Shown here: piece by piece, positions 50,281 through 58,774 of the stretch
Layout of the letters: every line of letters starts with the position of its first letter
Numbering within the stretch: position 1 is the first letter of the stretch
NCBI GenBank assembly: GCA_026390595.1
Contig: JAPLFQ010000025.1
Location: 186,001 to 250,000, forward strand
Direction: 5' to 3'
Source: Ignavibacteriales bacterium
GTDB taxonomy: Bacteria; Bacteroidota; Ignavibacteria; UBA10030
DNA: 64,000 nucleotides
Notes under the pieces: generated by a model
What the model was told of the DNA's origin: nothing
Databases searched by the model: none
Seen by the model: only the letters and a program-made list of their open reading frames with translations
Program-made: the position numbers and the translations under genes

Positions 50281-51378
50281 ATGAAACGAATATTAATTGT
50301 TGATGATGAACCCTCGTACCGCGAGACGATCGGCAGCGTGCTCCGGCAGTCGGGATATCTCGTCTGCGAGGCGGAGGACGGAGACAAGGCCATTGACCTT
50401 GCGCAGAGCGCTCAGCCCGACGTTATTATCTCCGACGTGATGATGGAGCGCCTCGACGGATTCGGCCTCCTTGGCCGGTTGCGGATGGACCCGACAACAA
50501 GTATGATCCCGTTCATTTTCACCACGGGGCTGTCCGACAAGGATTCGATGCGAAAGGGGATGTCCCTGGGTGCGGACGATTTCCTCGTGAAGCCCTTCAG
50601 CAGCGCAGAACTCCTCTCCGCAATCGACACGCGCCTTGCGATGCGCGACGAACTCAGGCAGGAAGTGGAGAAGAGACTTTCGCAGCTTCGCTCGTGCATT
50701 TCGCTCGCGCTGCCGCATGAGATCAGAACACCGCTTGCAAGTATCATAGGGTTTGCCGACGTCCTCGCCGATGAAGCGTCCGTGCTCTCGTACGAGGAAG
50801 TCATGGAGAGCGGAAAGCTCGTGAAGAAGGCGGGCATGCGTCTCCGGCATCTTCTCGAAAACTTCATGGTCTATTCGCAGATCGAGATAGTCGCCACCGA
50901 CCCGGAGCGGCTTGCGGCGTTTAAGCGGGCGCAATTGCCCCACACGTCTGACCTCATCGAAGAGCTCAGCCGCATCAAGGCGGATTCCTGGGGGCGCTCA
51001 TCTGATCTGGTACTCGACCTTTCCCCCTGTCCAGCCGCCATATCCCAATTGTATCTGAAGAAAATTGGCGACGAACTCGTTGACAACGCGTTCAAATTCT
51101 CCGAAATAGGTACACGGGTGGAGGTTCGAGCCTGCCGTGAAGGGAATTCATTCGTCCTCTCCGTTGCTGATTCAGGCCGCGGCATGAACCGTGAACAGGT
51201 GGCAAGCCTGGGGGCGTACGTCCAGTTTGAAAGGGCGTACCATGAGCAGCAGGGAACGGGACTGGGATTGTCCATCGCCAAGCGATTGACGGAGATGCAT
51301 GGGGGGAAGATGGAATTCGAAGCGAATTTCGGTGCAGGATTGATCGTACGCGCGATCATCCCGCTGCCACCGGAGTGA
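50281..51378 (+). CDS. Response regulator-histidine kinase fusion (receiver first)
   Basis: A 365-residue cytoplasmic signalling protein. An N-terminal receiver (1-120) has Asp-Asp near 10-11, acceptor Asp in VIISDVMM (about 52) and Lys in VKPFS. It is followed by HisKA with H-box LPHEIRTPLASI (about 146) and an ATPase domain (GDELVDNAFKFSE, DSGRGM, GTGLGLSIAKRL). GGAGG lies 9 bases before the ATG. The receiver-then-kinase order suggests control of the kinase by an upstream phosphorelay. Together with 46097 and 31706 this makes three kinase-receiver hybrids in 20 kb. Confidence 0.93.
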   Translation: MKRILIVDDEPSYRETIGSVLRQSGYLVCEAEDGDKAIDLAQSAQPDVIISDVMMERLDGFGLLGRLRMDPTTSMIPFIFTTGLSDKDSMRKGMSLGADDFLVKPFSSAELLSAIDTRLAMRDELRQEVEKRLSQLRSCISLALPHEIRTPLASIIGFADVLADEASVLSYEEVMESGKLVKKAGMRLRHLLENFMVYSQIEIVATDPERLAAFKRAQLPHTSDLIEELSRIKADSWGRSSDLVLDLSPCPAAISQLYLKKIGDELVDNAFKFSEIGTRVEVRACREGNSFVLSVADSGRGMNREQVASLGAYVQFERAYHEQQGTGLGLSIAKRLTEMHGGKMEFEANFGAGLIVRAIIPLPPE

Positions 51379-51585
51379 CGGGATGATCGGGTTTGTCACA
51401 TTGGATCACAAGTAATCGCTGCCGCTCCACTTTCTCTGAATACTCCGCTCTATCCTTTTGTTCAGCTCGTCTACGCCCGTGTCAACAATGAAACGTGTGA
51501 CGATCTGAGAAAACAAATCCACCTCTTGTAGTTGAAGATATTTATCATAAACTTTCAACTACTGAACAACCACGCACCGGACCAT

Positions 51586-53277
51586 ATGCCCCCCCTTCAA
51601 AAACTGACGTTAAGCGCTCTTCTGCAAAACAGTGCAACTGAGTTTGCAGATCGCCCTGCTCTCTGCGCAATAGGCGGCGAGCAATTCACATATACATCAC
51701 TCAATCATCTCGTCCAGACTGTTTCTGATCTCCTGAACAACCGGGGTGTCATCACCGGGGACAGGGTGGCAATCCTGAGCGAGAACAAGCCGCAGTGGGG
51801 GATCGCCTACTTCGCCATCACGGTCATGGGGGCGGTGGCGGTTCCGATCCTTGCGGATTTTCACACGACGGAAGTGCACCACATCATCCAGCACGCCGAA
51901 TGCAAGGCCGTCTTCGTCTCGAAACGGCTGTACGGGAAAATCGAGACACTCGAACTTCGCAACCTCACGACGGTTATCCTGCTCGATGATTTCACGCTCG
52001 TCCCGCCCAGGACGGCGAAGGACAGCCTGAAGGAATTTTTCGAAGAAGGGGAGCGGGAGTTTGCTCGGCTGAAAGAGCGCGCCCTGAAGTTTGTCGGTCT
52101 GCTCTCGGCTACGGTGGAAGAGAGCGACCTGGCGGCCATCGTGTACACGTCCGGCACGACCGGTCATTCAAAAGGGGTCATGCTGACCCACAAGAACATC
52201 GTGGCCGACGCCATCGCAACGACCAAACTTGTCTCTATTGGACCTCAGGACAGAATGCTTTCCATTCTTCCTCTCGCGCATATGTATGAGTGCACGTTGG
52301 GGATGATCACGGCCATTCTGGCGGGAGCGTCGGTGTCATACCTCGACAAACCTCCGACAGCCGGCGTCCTGCTGCCGGCGTTGGAACTTGTGCGGCCGAC
52401 GATCATGCTCTCAGTGCCGCTGGTGATCGAAAAAATGTTCAAGACGAGGATCCTGCCGCGGTTGACGGGATCTCCGGTGACGCGCGGTCTGTATCGTGTA
52501 CCGTTTGTTCGGAAGCGGCTGCATAGAATTGCGGGAAAGAAGCTGCTGAAGACCTTTGGCGGGGCACTGAAGCTTTTCTGTATCGGCGGTGCGCCGCTTG
52601 CCGCCGACGTGGAGCAGTTCCTCCGCGAAGCAAAGTTCCCGTACGCAATCGGGTACGGGCTCACCGAGACATCGCCGCTTGTCGTGGGCACCGATCCTCA
52701 AACCACGAGGCACCAATCGGCCGGCAAGCCGCTTGTCGGCATGAACATCCGCATCGAAAACCCTGACCCTGCGAACGGGGAGGGGGAGATACTCGTCCAG
52801 GGACCGACGGTCATGAAAGGCTACTACAAAGACCCTGCGAAGACCGCAGAAGTGCTGACGAAAGACGGCTGGCTCCATACCGGGGATCTCGGCGTCATCG
52901 ACCGGGACGGATACGTGTTTGTCAAAGGGAGGCTCAAGAACATGATCCTCGGATCGAACGGCAAAAACGTGTACCCCGAGGAGATAGAATCGATCATCAA
53001 CGAGTTTGAAATCGTCCTCGAGTCGCTCGTGTTCCAGCAGAACAACCAGATCGCCGCCCGGATTCATTTGAACTACGAGGACCTCGACCGGAGATTCGCC
53101 AGCGAAAACCTCCCGGAATCAAAGATCCGGGAGCGTGTCAAGGCGCTCCTCGAAGACCTCCGCCGTCAGATCAACGCCCGCCTGTCGTCCCACTCGCGAC
53201 TCCAGGCGCTCATAGAACAAACCGAACCCTTCGAGAAGACTCCAACGCAGAAGATAAAAAGACATTTGTACGTCTGA
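51586..53277 (+). CDS. Long-chain acyl-CoA synthetase (AMP-forming)
   Basis: A 563-residue ANL-superfamily enzyme that activates fatty acids to acyl-CoA. The ATP-binding loop is VYTSGTTGHSKGVMLTHKN (about 200-218). Further landmarks are GYGLTETSP, GWLHTGDLG, the hinge GRLKNMI with the following NGKNVYPEEIE, and a C-terminal Lys in PTQKIKRHLY. ATG at 51586 begins just before TLSALLQNSATEFADRPAL; a TTG 54 bases upstream adds a non-conserved tail. Close homologues are long-chain (FadD15-like) enzymes. The gene ends before a terminator at 53375. Confidence 0.95.
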   Translation: MPPLQKLTLSALLQNSATEFADRPALCAIGGEQFTYTSLNHLVQTVSDLLNNRGVITGDRVAILSENKPQWGIAYFAITVMGAVAVPILADFHTTEVHHIIQHAECKAVFVSKRLYGKIETLELRNLTTVILLDDFTLVPPRTAKDSLKEFFEEGEREFARLKERALKFVGLLSATVEESDLAAIVYTSGTTGHSKGVMLTHKNIVADAIATTKLVSIGPQDRMLSILPLAHMYECTLGMITAILAGASVSYLDKPPTAGVLLPALELVRPTIMLSVPLVIEKMFKTRILPRLTGSPVTRGLYRVPFVRKRLHRIAGKKLLKTFGGALKLFCIGGAPLAADVEQFLREAKFPYAIGYGLTETSPLVVGTDPQTTRHQSAGKPLVGMNIRIENPDPANGEGEILVQGPTVMKGYYKDPAKTAEVLTKDGWLHTGDLGVIDRDGYVFVKGRLKNMILGSNGKNVYPEEIESIINEFEIVLESLVFQQNNQIAARIHLNYEDLDRRFASENLPESKIRERVKALLEDLRRQINARLSSHSRLQALIEQTEPFEKTPTQKIKRHLYV

Positions 53278-53374
53278 CAAAGAAGATAGGAGTGAGAATA
53301 CAGAAGTCAGAGGGGAAGTCGGACGGAGGTCTGTACCGCCTGGAATTGTCAGGCGAAGGCGACGTACCATTGGG

Positions 53375-53400
53375 AACCCCTGCGCAAACAGGGGTTTTCT
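53375..53400 (+). terminator. Rho-independent terminator after the acyl-CoA synthetase
   Basis: AACCCCTG (53375-53382), 6-base loop, CAGGGGTT (53389-53396), then TTCT; about 100 bases after the stop. Confidence 0.75.
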
Positions 53401-53436
53401 GCTTTCGTGAAGGTGCGCGGCAGATTGCCCCGCGCA

Positions 53437-53465
53437 TTGATCGCGTACCTGGCGATATGTATATT
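53437..53465 (+). promoter_or_regulatory. Sigma-70-like promoter of the ferredoxin-type gene
   Basis: TTGATC (53437-53442), 17 bp, TATATT (53460-53465), about 67 bases before the ATG at 53532. Probably serves the CDF gene as well. Confidence 0.7.
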
Positions 53466-53531
53466 CGATCTCCGTTCTACGGATATTCAAAGCGATGCGA
53501 TTGAGGGCTCAGAAGGAAAGGACCAAGCTCG

Positions 53532-54587
53532 ATGCAGGATGAAATCTACCGCCGCCTGGCCAGGGTGCTTGATGCGCTCCCGAACAAATTCCCGGCGACG
53601 GAAAGCGGAGTGGAATTGAAGATGCTCGCAAAGCTCTTCACCGAGGAGGAGGCATCGCTTGCCTGCCTGATGCAACTGGCGGCTGAGCCGGTGACAGATA
53701 TCGCCAACCGCGCTGGAACAGATCCGAAGGAGACACGAAACACGCTCAAGCGGATGATGGCAAAAGGGCTTATCGACATTCGAAAAGGGGAGGGAGAGTT
53801 TTCTTACGCCCTCCGTCCCTTTGTTGTGGGGTTCTACGAGGGGCAGCTGCAGAGGATGGATCCGGAAATGGCCGGGCTTTTTGAAGAGTATTACCGGCAA
53901 ACAAAAGGCGGCGTTCTGCGGCCGACCCCTGCATTGCATCGCGTCATTCCGGTCGAAAAAGCGATACCCCTTGAGGTCCAGATTCATCCTTACGAGCGAG
54001 CGTCTGATATACTGGAGGGGGCAAAATCATGGGGCGTGCGTGATTGTATCTGCCGCGTCCAGCAGCACCTTTTGGGAAAGAACTGCGCACATCCGGTTGA
54101 AACGTGTCTCGTCTTCTCGCACGGAGAGCACGCGTTCGACCGAAGCAAGGTTGACCGGGCCCTCACGAAAGAAGAGGCATTGAAAATTCTGCGTGAGACC
54201 GAGGAGGCCGGACTCGTGCATTCCTCCGGTAATTACCGCGATGGGGTCGAGTACATCTGCAACTGCTGTATTTGCTGTTGCGGCATCATGCGCGGTATTG
54301 CAGAGTTCGGGATCATGAGTGCCGTTGCGCATTCCGATTTCCAGATTGTTGTGGAAGGTGATTCATGTAATGGCTGCGAAGCGTGCGTCGGGCGATGCCA
54401 GTTTGAGGCGCTGACAATGACCGAGGGAGTCGCTGTGGCCAACTATCTCCACTGTGTCGGTTGCGGTCTGTGCGTTCTCGTTTGTCCCACCGACGCTCTC
54501 CATCTCAATCGCCGCAAGGCAGGAGAGGTCCCTGTGCCGCCGACGGACATCGCAGCCTGGAGGGAGCAGCGTGAATCGGCTCAATAG
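53532..54587 (+). CDS. Winged-helix and 4Fe-4S ferredoxin fusion protein
   Basis: A 351-residue protein. Residues 1-90 have a winged-helix look (EEASLACLMQLAAEPVTDIANRAGTDPKETRNTLKRM). A middle region has CICR (about residue 173) and the unusual run CNCCICCCG (about 238-246). The C-terminal third has two ferredoxin clusters, CNGCEACVGRC (277-287) and CVGCGLCVLVCP (307-318), each completing a 4Fe-4S site. AAGGA lies 9 bases before the ATG. Related proteins accompany redox enzymes as iron-sulfur subunits; the fused DNA-binding-like domain could make a redox sensor. Function is unknown. Confidence 0.85.
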   Translation: MQDEIYRRLARVLDALPNKFPATESGVELKMLAKLFTEEEASLACLMQLAAEPVTDIANRAGTDPKETRNTLKRMMAKGLIDIRKGEGEFSYALRPFVVGFYEGQLQRMDPEMAGLFEEYYRQTKGGVLRPTPALHRVIPVEKAIPLEVQIHPYERASDILEGAKSWGVRDCICRVQQHLLGKNCAHPVETCLVFSHGEHAFDRSKVDRALTKEEALKILRETEEAGLVHSSGNYRDGVEYICNCCICCCGIMRGIAEFGIMSAVAHSDFQIVVEGDSCNGCEACVGRCQFEALTMTEGVAVANYLHCVGCGLCVLVCPTDALHLNRRKAGEVPVPPTDIAAWREQRESAQ

Positions 54588-54653
54588 GAATTGCAGGATT
54601 GCCAGACGACATGTGGCGGAGTTGGGGAATCTTCAAGAGAAGGAATCAAGTTG

Positions 54654-55556
54654 ATGGACCGATCGTTTCTAAAACGGTACGCCTGGCTTTCTATCGCCGC
54701 AGCGATCATCACGCTTACACTGAAATCGCTGGCGTACTACGTCAGCGGCTCGGTTGGTCTTCTTTCAGACGCTGTCGAGTCAATTGTCAACCTCATCGGC
54801 GGTTTGGTGGCATTGGTCATGCTCACCATCGCCACCCGTCCGGCCGATGAAAGTCATCCGTATGGTCATTCGAAAGCCGAATACTTTTCGAGTATCATCG
54901 AGGGCTCGCTCATCATCTGTGCTGCCATCAGTATCGGTGTAACGGCTGTCAACCGGCTTCTGTTCCCTCAGTCTCTCGAACAACTCGGACTCGGTTTGCT
55001 TATCTCGGTGGGCGCCTCGATGGTGAATCTGGCTGCCGCGTTAGTCCTTCGACGGGCCGGACACCGTCATAACTCCATCGCCCTTACGGCCTCATCGCAA
55101 CACCTCCTTACCGACGTCTGGACCTCCGCAGGCGTGCTCGTGGCTATCGGAGCCGTGGCCCTGACCGGTTGGGAACTGCTCGACCCGCTTGTTGCTATTG
55201 CTGTCGGCTTCAATATCACCTGGGCCGGATTTTCCATCGTGCGAAAATCTGTCTTTGGACTGATGGATGGTGCAGTGACGGAGGGCGTTCAAGAGCAGCT
55301 CCAGTCGGCATTGACCACATACAGAGAGCAGGGGATACAATTCCATTCGATACGAACACGTCAGGCGAGCGCAACGTCCTTCATTTCCCTTCATGTCGTA
55401 GTTCCCGGCTCGTGGACCGTTCACCAGGGACATCAATTGACAACAGCGCTTGAGGAAGACCTGAAGCACCGTATTCCCCATTCGGTCATCTACACTCACC
55501 TCGAATCATCCGACGATCCGGCGACCTGGGATGATCAGGACTTGGCCAAGAAATAG
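54654..55556 (+). CDS. Cation diffusion facilitator (CDF) family transporter
   Basis: A 300-residue metal/proton antiporter of the inner membrane. It has six helices between residues 8 and 200; the metal-binding pattern is SDAVES (helix 2), HPYGHSKAE after it, and HLLTDVWTS (helix 5), where the Asp/His set defines zinc or iron specificity. A cytoplasmic C-terminal domain follows (215-290). AAGGA lies 9 bases before the ATG. It follows the ferredoxin-type gene by 66 bases and may share its promoter. Exact metal unknown. Confidence 0.93.
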   Translation: MDRSFLKRYAWLSIAAAIITLTLKSLAYYVSGSVGLLSDAVESIVNLIGGLVALVMLTIATRPADESHPYGHSKAEYFSSIIEGSLIICAAISIGVTAVNRLLFPQSLEQLGLGLLISVGASMVNLAAALVLRRAGHRHNSIALTASSQHLLTDVWTSAGVLVAIGAVALTGWELLDPLVAIAVGFNITWAGFSIVRKSVFGLMDGAVTEGVQEQLQSALTTYREQGIQFHSIRTRQASATSFISLHVVVPGSWTVHQGHQLTTALEEDLKHRIPHSVIYTHLESSDDPATWDDQDLAKK

Positions 55557-55639
55557 GTGCACAAATTAGTGCATTGCTCGCTTTCGAGCGGAATCATCAG
55601 AAACGAAGTCGGTCGATGCTGGTTTTGTCGCAGGGAACC

Positions 55640-55668
55640 TTGAAGATGGGACCAGCCACGATCATATT
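55640..55668 (+). promoter_or_regulatory. Sigma-70-like promoter of the S9 peptidase gene
   Basis: TTGAAG (55640-55645), 17 bp, CATATT (55663-55668), 64 bases before the ATG at 55733. Confidence 0.5.
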
Positions 55669-55732
55669 TTAGCAGCCAGCAACTGCTCGCCATGTTGAAT
55701 CCACAGACCTACACAGATAGAAGGAGACTGAA

Positions 55733-57892
55733 ATGAGGAAGTTCGTCTGGTTCTTGTTCGTTTGTCTGCCCGTTGTTGTTCAGCCTCAATCACGACTATT
55801 CACTGCCGACGACTACGCGCGGGCAGAGAAATTCCTGGCTCCTGGTGTGTCGCCGTTGGTTGTTGGCGGAACCGTGGCGGCCAAATGGCTGGAAGGGGAT
55901 CGGTTCTGGTATCGCAGAACCACAGATTCAGGAGCTGTGTATGTCGTGATCGATCCGGCAAAGCGGGTGCGAGTGCCATACGTCCCGACAGCCAGGGATA
56001 CGTCCGCACCGGACAGGCCGCGAGGCCGCAGAGGCTTCATGAATACAGCTGTCCTCTCTCCGGATGGCAAACGGGAAGCCTTCATACGGGACTGGAACCT
56101 CTGGGTGCGTGATGTGGCGACGAAACAGGAGAAACAACTCACCACAGACGGCGTGAAGGACTTTGGATACGCGACGGACAACGCGGGGTGGACCGGCAGT
56201 GACCGCGCGATTCTCCTCTGGTCTCCGGATTCGAAAAAGATCGCGACACAACAGCAGGATGAGCGCAACGTCGGGGATATGTATCTGGTAGAAACCACAG
56301 TTGGCCATCCCAAGCTGCGCGCATGGAAGTACCCGCTCCCCGGGGACAGCGTCGTTGCAATGATCCATCGCGTGATTATCGACGTGGACGCCCCGCGGAC
56401 CGTCCGGTTGCAGATGCCCCCCGACTTCCATCGTGCGACCCTGAGTGACGACATTTCCATGAATGACTATAAGTGGAGTCCGGACGCATCACGTCTCGCC
56501 CTCGCGTCCACTTCCCGAGACCACAAGCAAACGGTGATCCGCGTCGCCGACGCCACGACGGGCGCGGTCCGCACGGTCTTTGAGGAAACCGTGGCGACGC
56601 AGTTTGAATCGACCTCAGGGTGGGAAGTGCTCTGGAGCTCCAACGAGGTGATCTGGTACTCGCAGCGCGACAACTGGGGGCAGCTCTACCTCTACGACCT
56701 TGCGACTGGAAAACTCAAGAATCAAATCACGACAGGCCCGGGAATGGTTGTTCAGATCGTCAAGGTGGACGAGAAATCGCGGAGCCTTTTCTTTGGCGCA
56801 TACGGACGGGAGAAGGGGAGGGATCCGTATTTTCTCCATTATTATCGTATCGGCCTCGACGGAAAGAAACTCGTCCTTCTCACTCCTGAGGATGCACACC
56901 ACAGCATTCAGCTTTCACCGTCAGGGAGCTATCTGATCGATACATACTCGAGGCCCGATGTTCCCCCCGTGGTGGAAGTGCGCCATGCAAACGGCAAGCT
57001 CGTCATGCCGATTGAGAGAGCGGATATCTCGAAACTGATCGCTTCGGGGTGGAAGCCGCCGATCCCCATCACGATGAAGGGCCGCGACGGGAAGACAGAT
57101 ATCTACGGTCTGATGTTCCGGCCAACGAACTTCGATTCAACGAAGAAGTACCCGATTATCAACCATGCCTATCCGGGTCCGCAGGGCGCAAGCACGGGCA
57201 GCCGCGCCTTCGCGGTAGCGCGGGGCGACCACCAGGCTCTTGCAGAACTGGGCTTCATCGTTGTGACGATTGATGGAATGGGGAACCCCGACAGATCGAA
57301 ATCGTTCCACGACACCTACTACGGAGCGATGGGTAGGGATAACACGCTCCCCGATCAGGTCGGCGGAATGAAGGAGCTCGCGCAACGGTATTCCTGGATT
57401 GATATTGACCGGGCAGCAATGTACGGCCACTCGGGGGGCGGTTTCATCACGGCCGATGCGATGTTCCGTTATCCCGATTTCTTCAAAGTCGGTATCTCCG
57501 AATCCGGAAATCATGACCAACGCGTGTACGAGGATGACTGGGGCGAGCGCTACCAGGGTTTGCTCGTTCGCGATGCGGATGCCAAAGATAATTACGACGT
57601 TGAAGCCAACCAGAACTTCGCCAAGAACCTCAAGGGACACCTGATGCTTGCACACGGGCTGATGGACAACAACGTCCCGCCGTACAACACGCTCCTTGTC
57701 GTCGAGGCGTTGATCAGGGCGAACAAGGATTTTGACCTTGTCGTGTTCCCGAGCCAGGCTCACGGTTATGGCAATCAGTCAAATTACATGATGCGCAAGC
57801 GTTGGGACTATTTTGTGAAATGGCTTCTGAATTCTGAGCCGCCGAAGGAGTTTATGTTCAAGGGTGCAAGAGGGATGGGATTCGGAGGGTGA
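55733..57892 (+). CDS. Exported S9 family serine peptidase (dipeptidyl-peptidase-like)
   Basis: A 719-residue peptidase with a signal peptide (MRKFVWFLFVCLPVVVQPQ). A DPP IV-type N-terminal beta-propeller (about 30-450) is followed by the alpha/beta hydrolase domain. The catalytic Ser is in YGHSGGGF (Ser567), the Asp in HGLMDNNVPP (Asp645) and the His in SQAHGYG (His677). AAGGAG lies 6 bases before the ATG. S9 enzymes cut N-terminal dipeptides, often after Pro; the GHSGGG nucleophile block also resembles acylaminoacyl peptidases. Probably periplasmic or surface. Its 3' side carries a CGATTG-type repeat. Confidence 0.94.
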   Translation: MRKFVWFLFVCLPVVVQPQSRLFTADDYARAEKFLAPGVSPLVVGGTVAAKWLEGDRFWYRRTTDSGAVYVVIDPAKRVRVPYVPTARDTSAPDRPRGRRGFMNTAVLSPDGKREAFIRDWNLWVRDVATKQEKQLTTDGVKDFGYATDNAGWTGSDRAILLWSPDSKKIATQQQDERNVGDMYLVETTVGHPKLRAWKYPLPGDSVVAMIHRVIIDVDAPRTVRLQMPPDFHRATLSDDISMNDYKWSPDASRLALASTSRDHKQTVIRVADATTGAVRTVFEETVATQFESTSGWEVLWSSNEVIWYSQRDNWGQLYLYDLATGKLKNQITTGPGMVVQIVKVDEKSRSLFFGAYGREKGRDPYFLHYYRIGLDGKKLVLLTPEDAHHSIQLSPSGSYLIDTYSRPDVPPVVEVRHANGKLVMPIERADISKLIASGWKPPIPITMKGRDGKTDIYGLMFRPTNFDSTKKYPIINHAYPGPQGASTGSRAFAVARGDHQALAELGFIVVTIDGMGNPDRSKSFHDTYYGAMGRDNTLPDQVGGMKELAQRYSWIDIDRAAMYGHSGGGFITADAMFRYPDFFKVGISESGNHDQRVYEDDWGERYQGLLVRDADAKDNYDVEANQNFAKNLKGHLMLAHGLMDNNVPPYNTLLVVEALIRANKDFDLVVFPSQAHGYGNQSNYMMRKRWDYFVKWLLNSEPPKEFMFKGARGMGFGG

Positions 57893-57900
57893 GAACATTG

Positions 57901-57928
57901 TCGATTGCCGAATGCCGATTGTCGATTG
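57901..57928. repeat. CGATTG-type short dispersed repeat (copy 2)
   Basis: Starts TCGATTGCCGA; 25 of 28 bases match the copy at 27944-27971. It is intergenic, immediately after the S9 peptidase stop. Confidence 0.55.
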
Positions 57929-58021
57929 AGGAGTGCTGGAATAGGTTCAAGGGGTCTCCGGCTCCGGGCTGTTATTCGGAGTGTCCTATGAGATGATCTC
58001 AAGAATTCAGGAAGAAACCTC

Positions 58022-58588
58022 ATGAAGCTCAATACAACACATTGCTGCCGGCCGGATTGGTTGAGTGCCGTCATAGTTCTTTTGATCCTGAATTTGGTCT
58101 CTTGTGCCCCATCGGTGAATAATATGAAGCAAATCCAGAAGGGAAGTGCGGTCCCGCAATTCGCGTTGCCCGACCAGAACGGAAAACTCTTTGATATCGC
58201 CACCGTGCTCGGAAAGAAGAACCTTGTCATCTATTTCTATCCGAAGGACGACAGTCCCGGATGCACGAAGGAAGCGTGTACGTTCAGAGATCAATATGAG
58301 GTATTCAGAGAGGCGGATGCAGAGATCATCGGCATCAGCTCGGATGATGTTGAAAGCCACAGGAAATTCGCAGAGAAATATCATCTGACCTATACGCTCC
58401 TCAGCGACGGGGAGGGGAAAGTGCGCAAGCTCTTTAACGTGCCGTCAGACCTCTTCGGCATTTTGCCCGGCAGGGTTACCTACGTGATCAACAAAGAGGG
58501 AATCGTTATCCACACATTCGATTCTCAGACGCAGACAGAGAGGCATGTCGAAGAAGCCCTGGCGGCGCTGAAGAAGGCTGGAAAGTAG
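58022..58588 (+). CDS. Lipoprotein peroxiredoxin (Bcp/PrxQ type)
   Basis: A 188-residue thiol peroxidase. The catalytic block is SPGCTKEACTFRD, with peroxidatic Cys (about residue 80) and a resolving Cys five residues later, as in Bcp/PrxQ. Unusually, a lipoprotein signal precedes it (LSAVIVLLILNLVSC, acylated Cys about 28), so the enzyme would be membrane-tethered and extracytoplasmic. The rest (FDIATVLGKKNLVIYFYPKDD and following) is normal. No reductase partner is adjacent; the periplasmic thioredoxin at 35609 could reduce it, which is only a guess. Confidence 0.92.
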   Translation: MKLNTTHCCRPDWLSAVIVLLILNLVSCAPSVNNMKQIQKGSAVPQFALPDQNGKLFDIATVLGKKNLVIYFYPKDDSPGCTKEACTFRDQYEVFREADAEIIGISSDDVESHRKFAEKYHLTYTLLSDGEGKVRKLFNVPSDLFGILPGRVTYVINKEGIVIHTFDSQTQTERHVEEALAALKKAGK

Positions 58589-58627
58589 CAGTAGAGCGTC
58601 AGTAGATCCGTGTTACTTCACCGAACA

Positions 58628-58774
58628 TCATCTCTGCTTGATCCGCCGCACGGTAGATTTGAGAAGGTGGCGCAGGTCACCTACGCCCCGTATCGTAACC
58701 ACCACCGCAATGCCGAAGAACACCAGTGCGGCAATTCCAAAGAGTATAAGCCAGAAGAGTGCGCCGGCCGTCAT
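58628..58774 (-). CDS. 48-residue small membrane protein, third gene of the SLC5 trio
   Basis: Short protein MTAGALFWLILFGIAALVFF followed by GIAVVVTIRGVGD: one membrane helix (about residues 5-30) and a basic C-terminus (HLLKSTVRRIKQR), so the C-terminus should be cytoplasmic. It starts with an ATGA overlap on the symporter stop. Small partner proteins beside sodium:solute symporters are known in other systems, so an accessory subunit role is plausible. No family recognised. Confidence 0.7.
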   Translation of the reverse strand: MTAGALFWLILFGIAALVFFGIAVVVTIRGVGDLRHLLKSTVRRIKQR

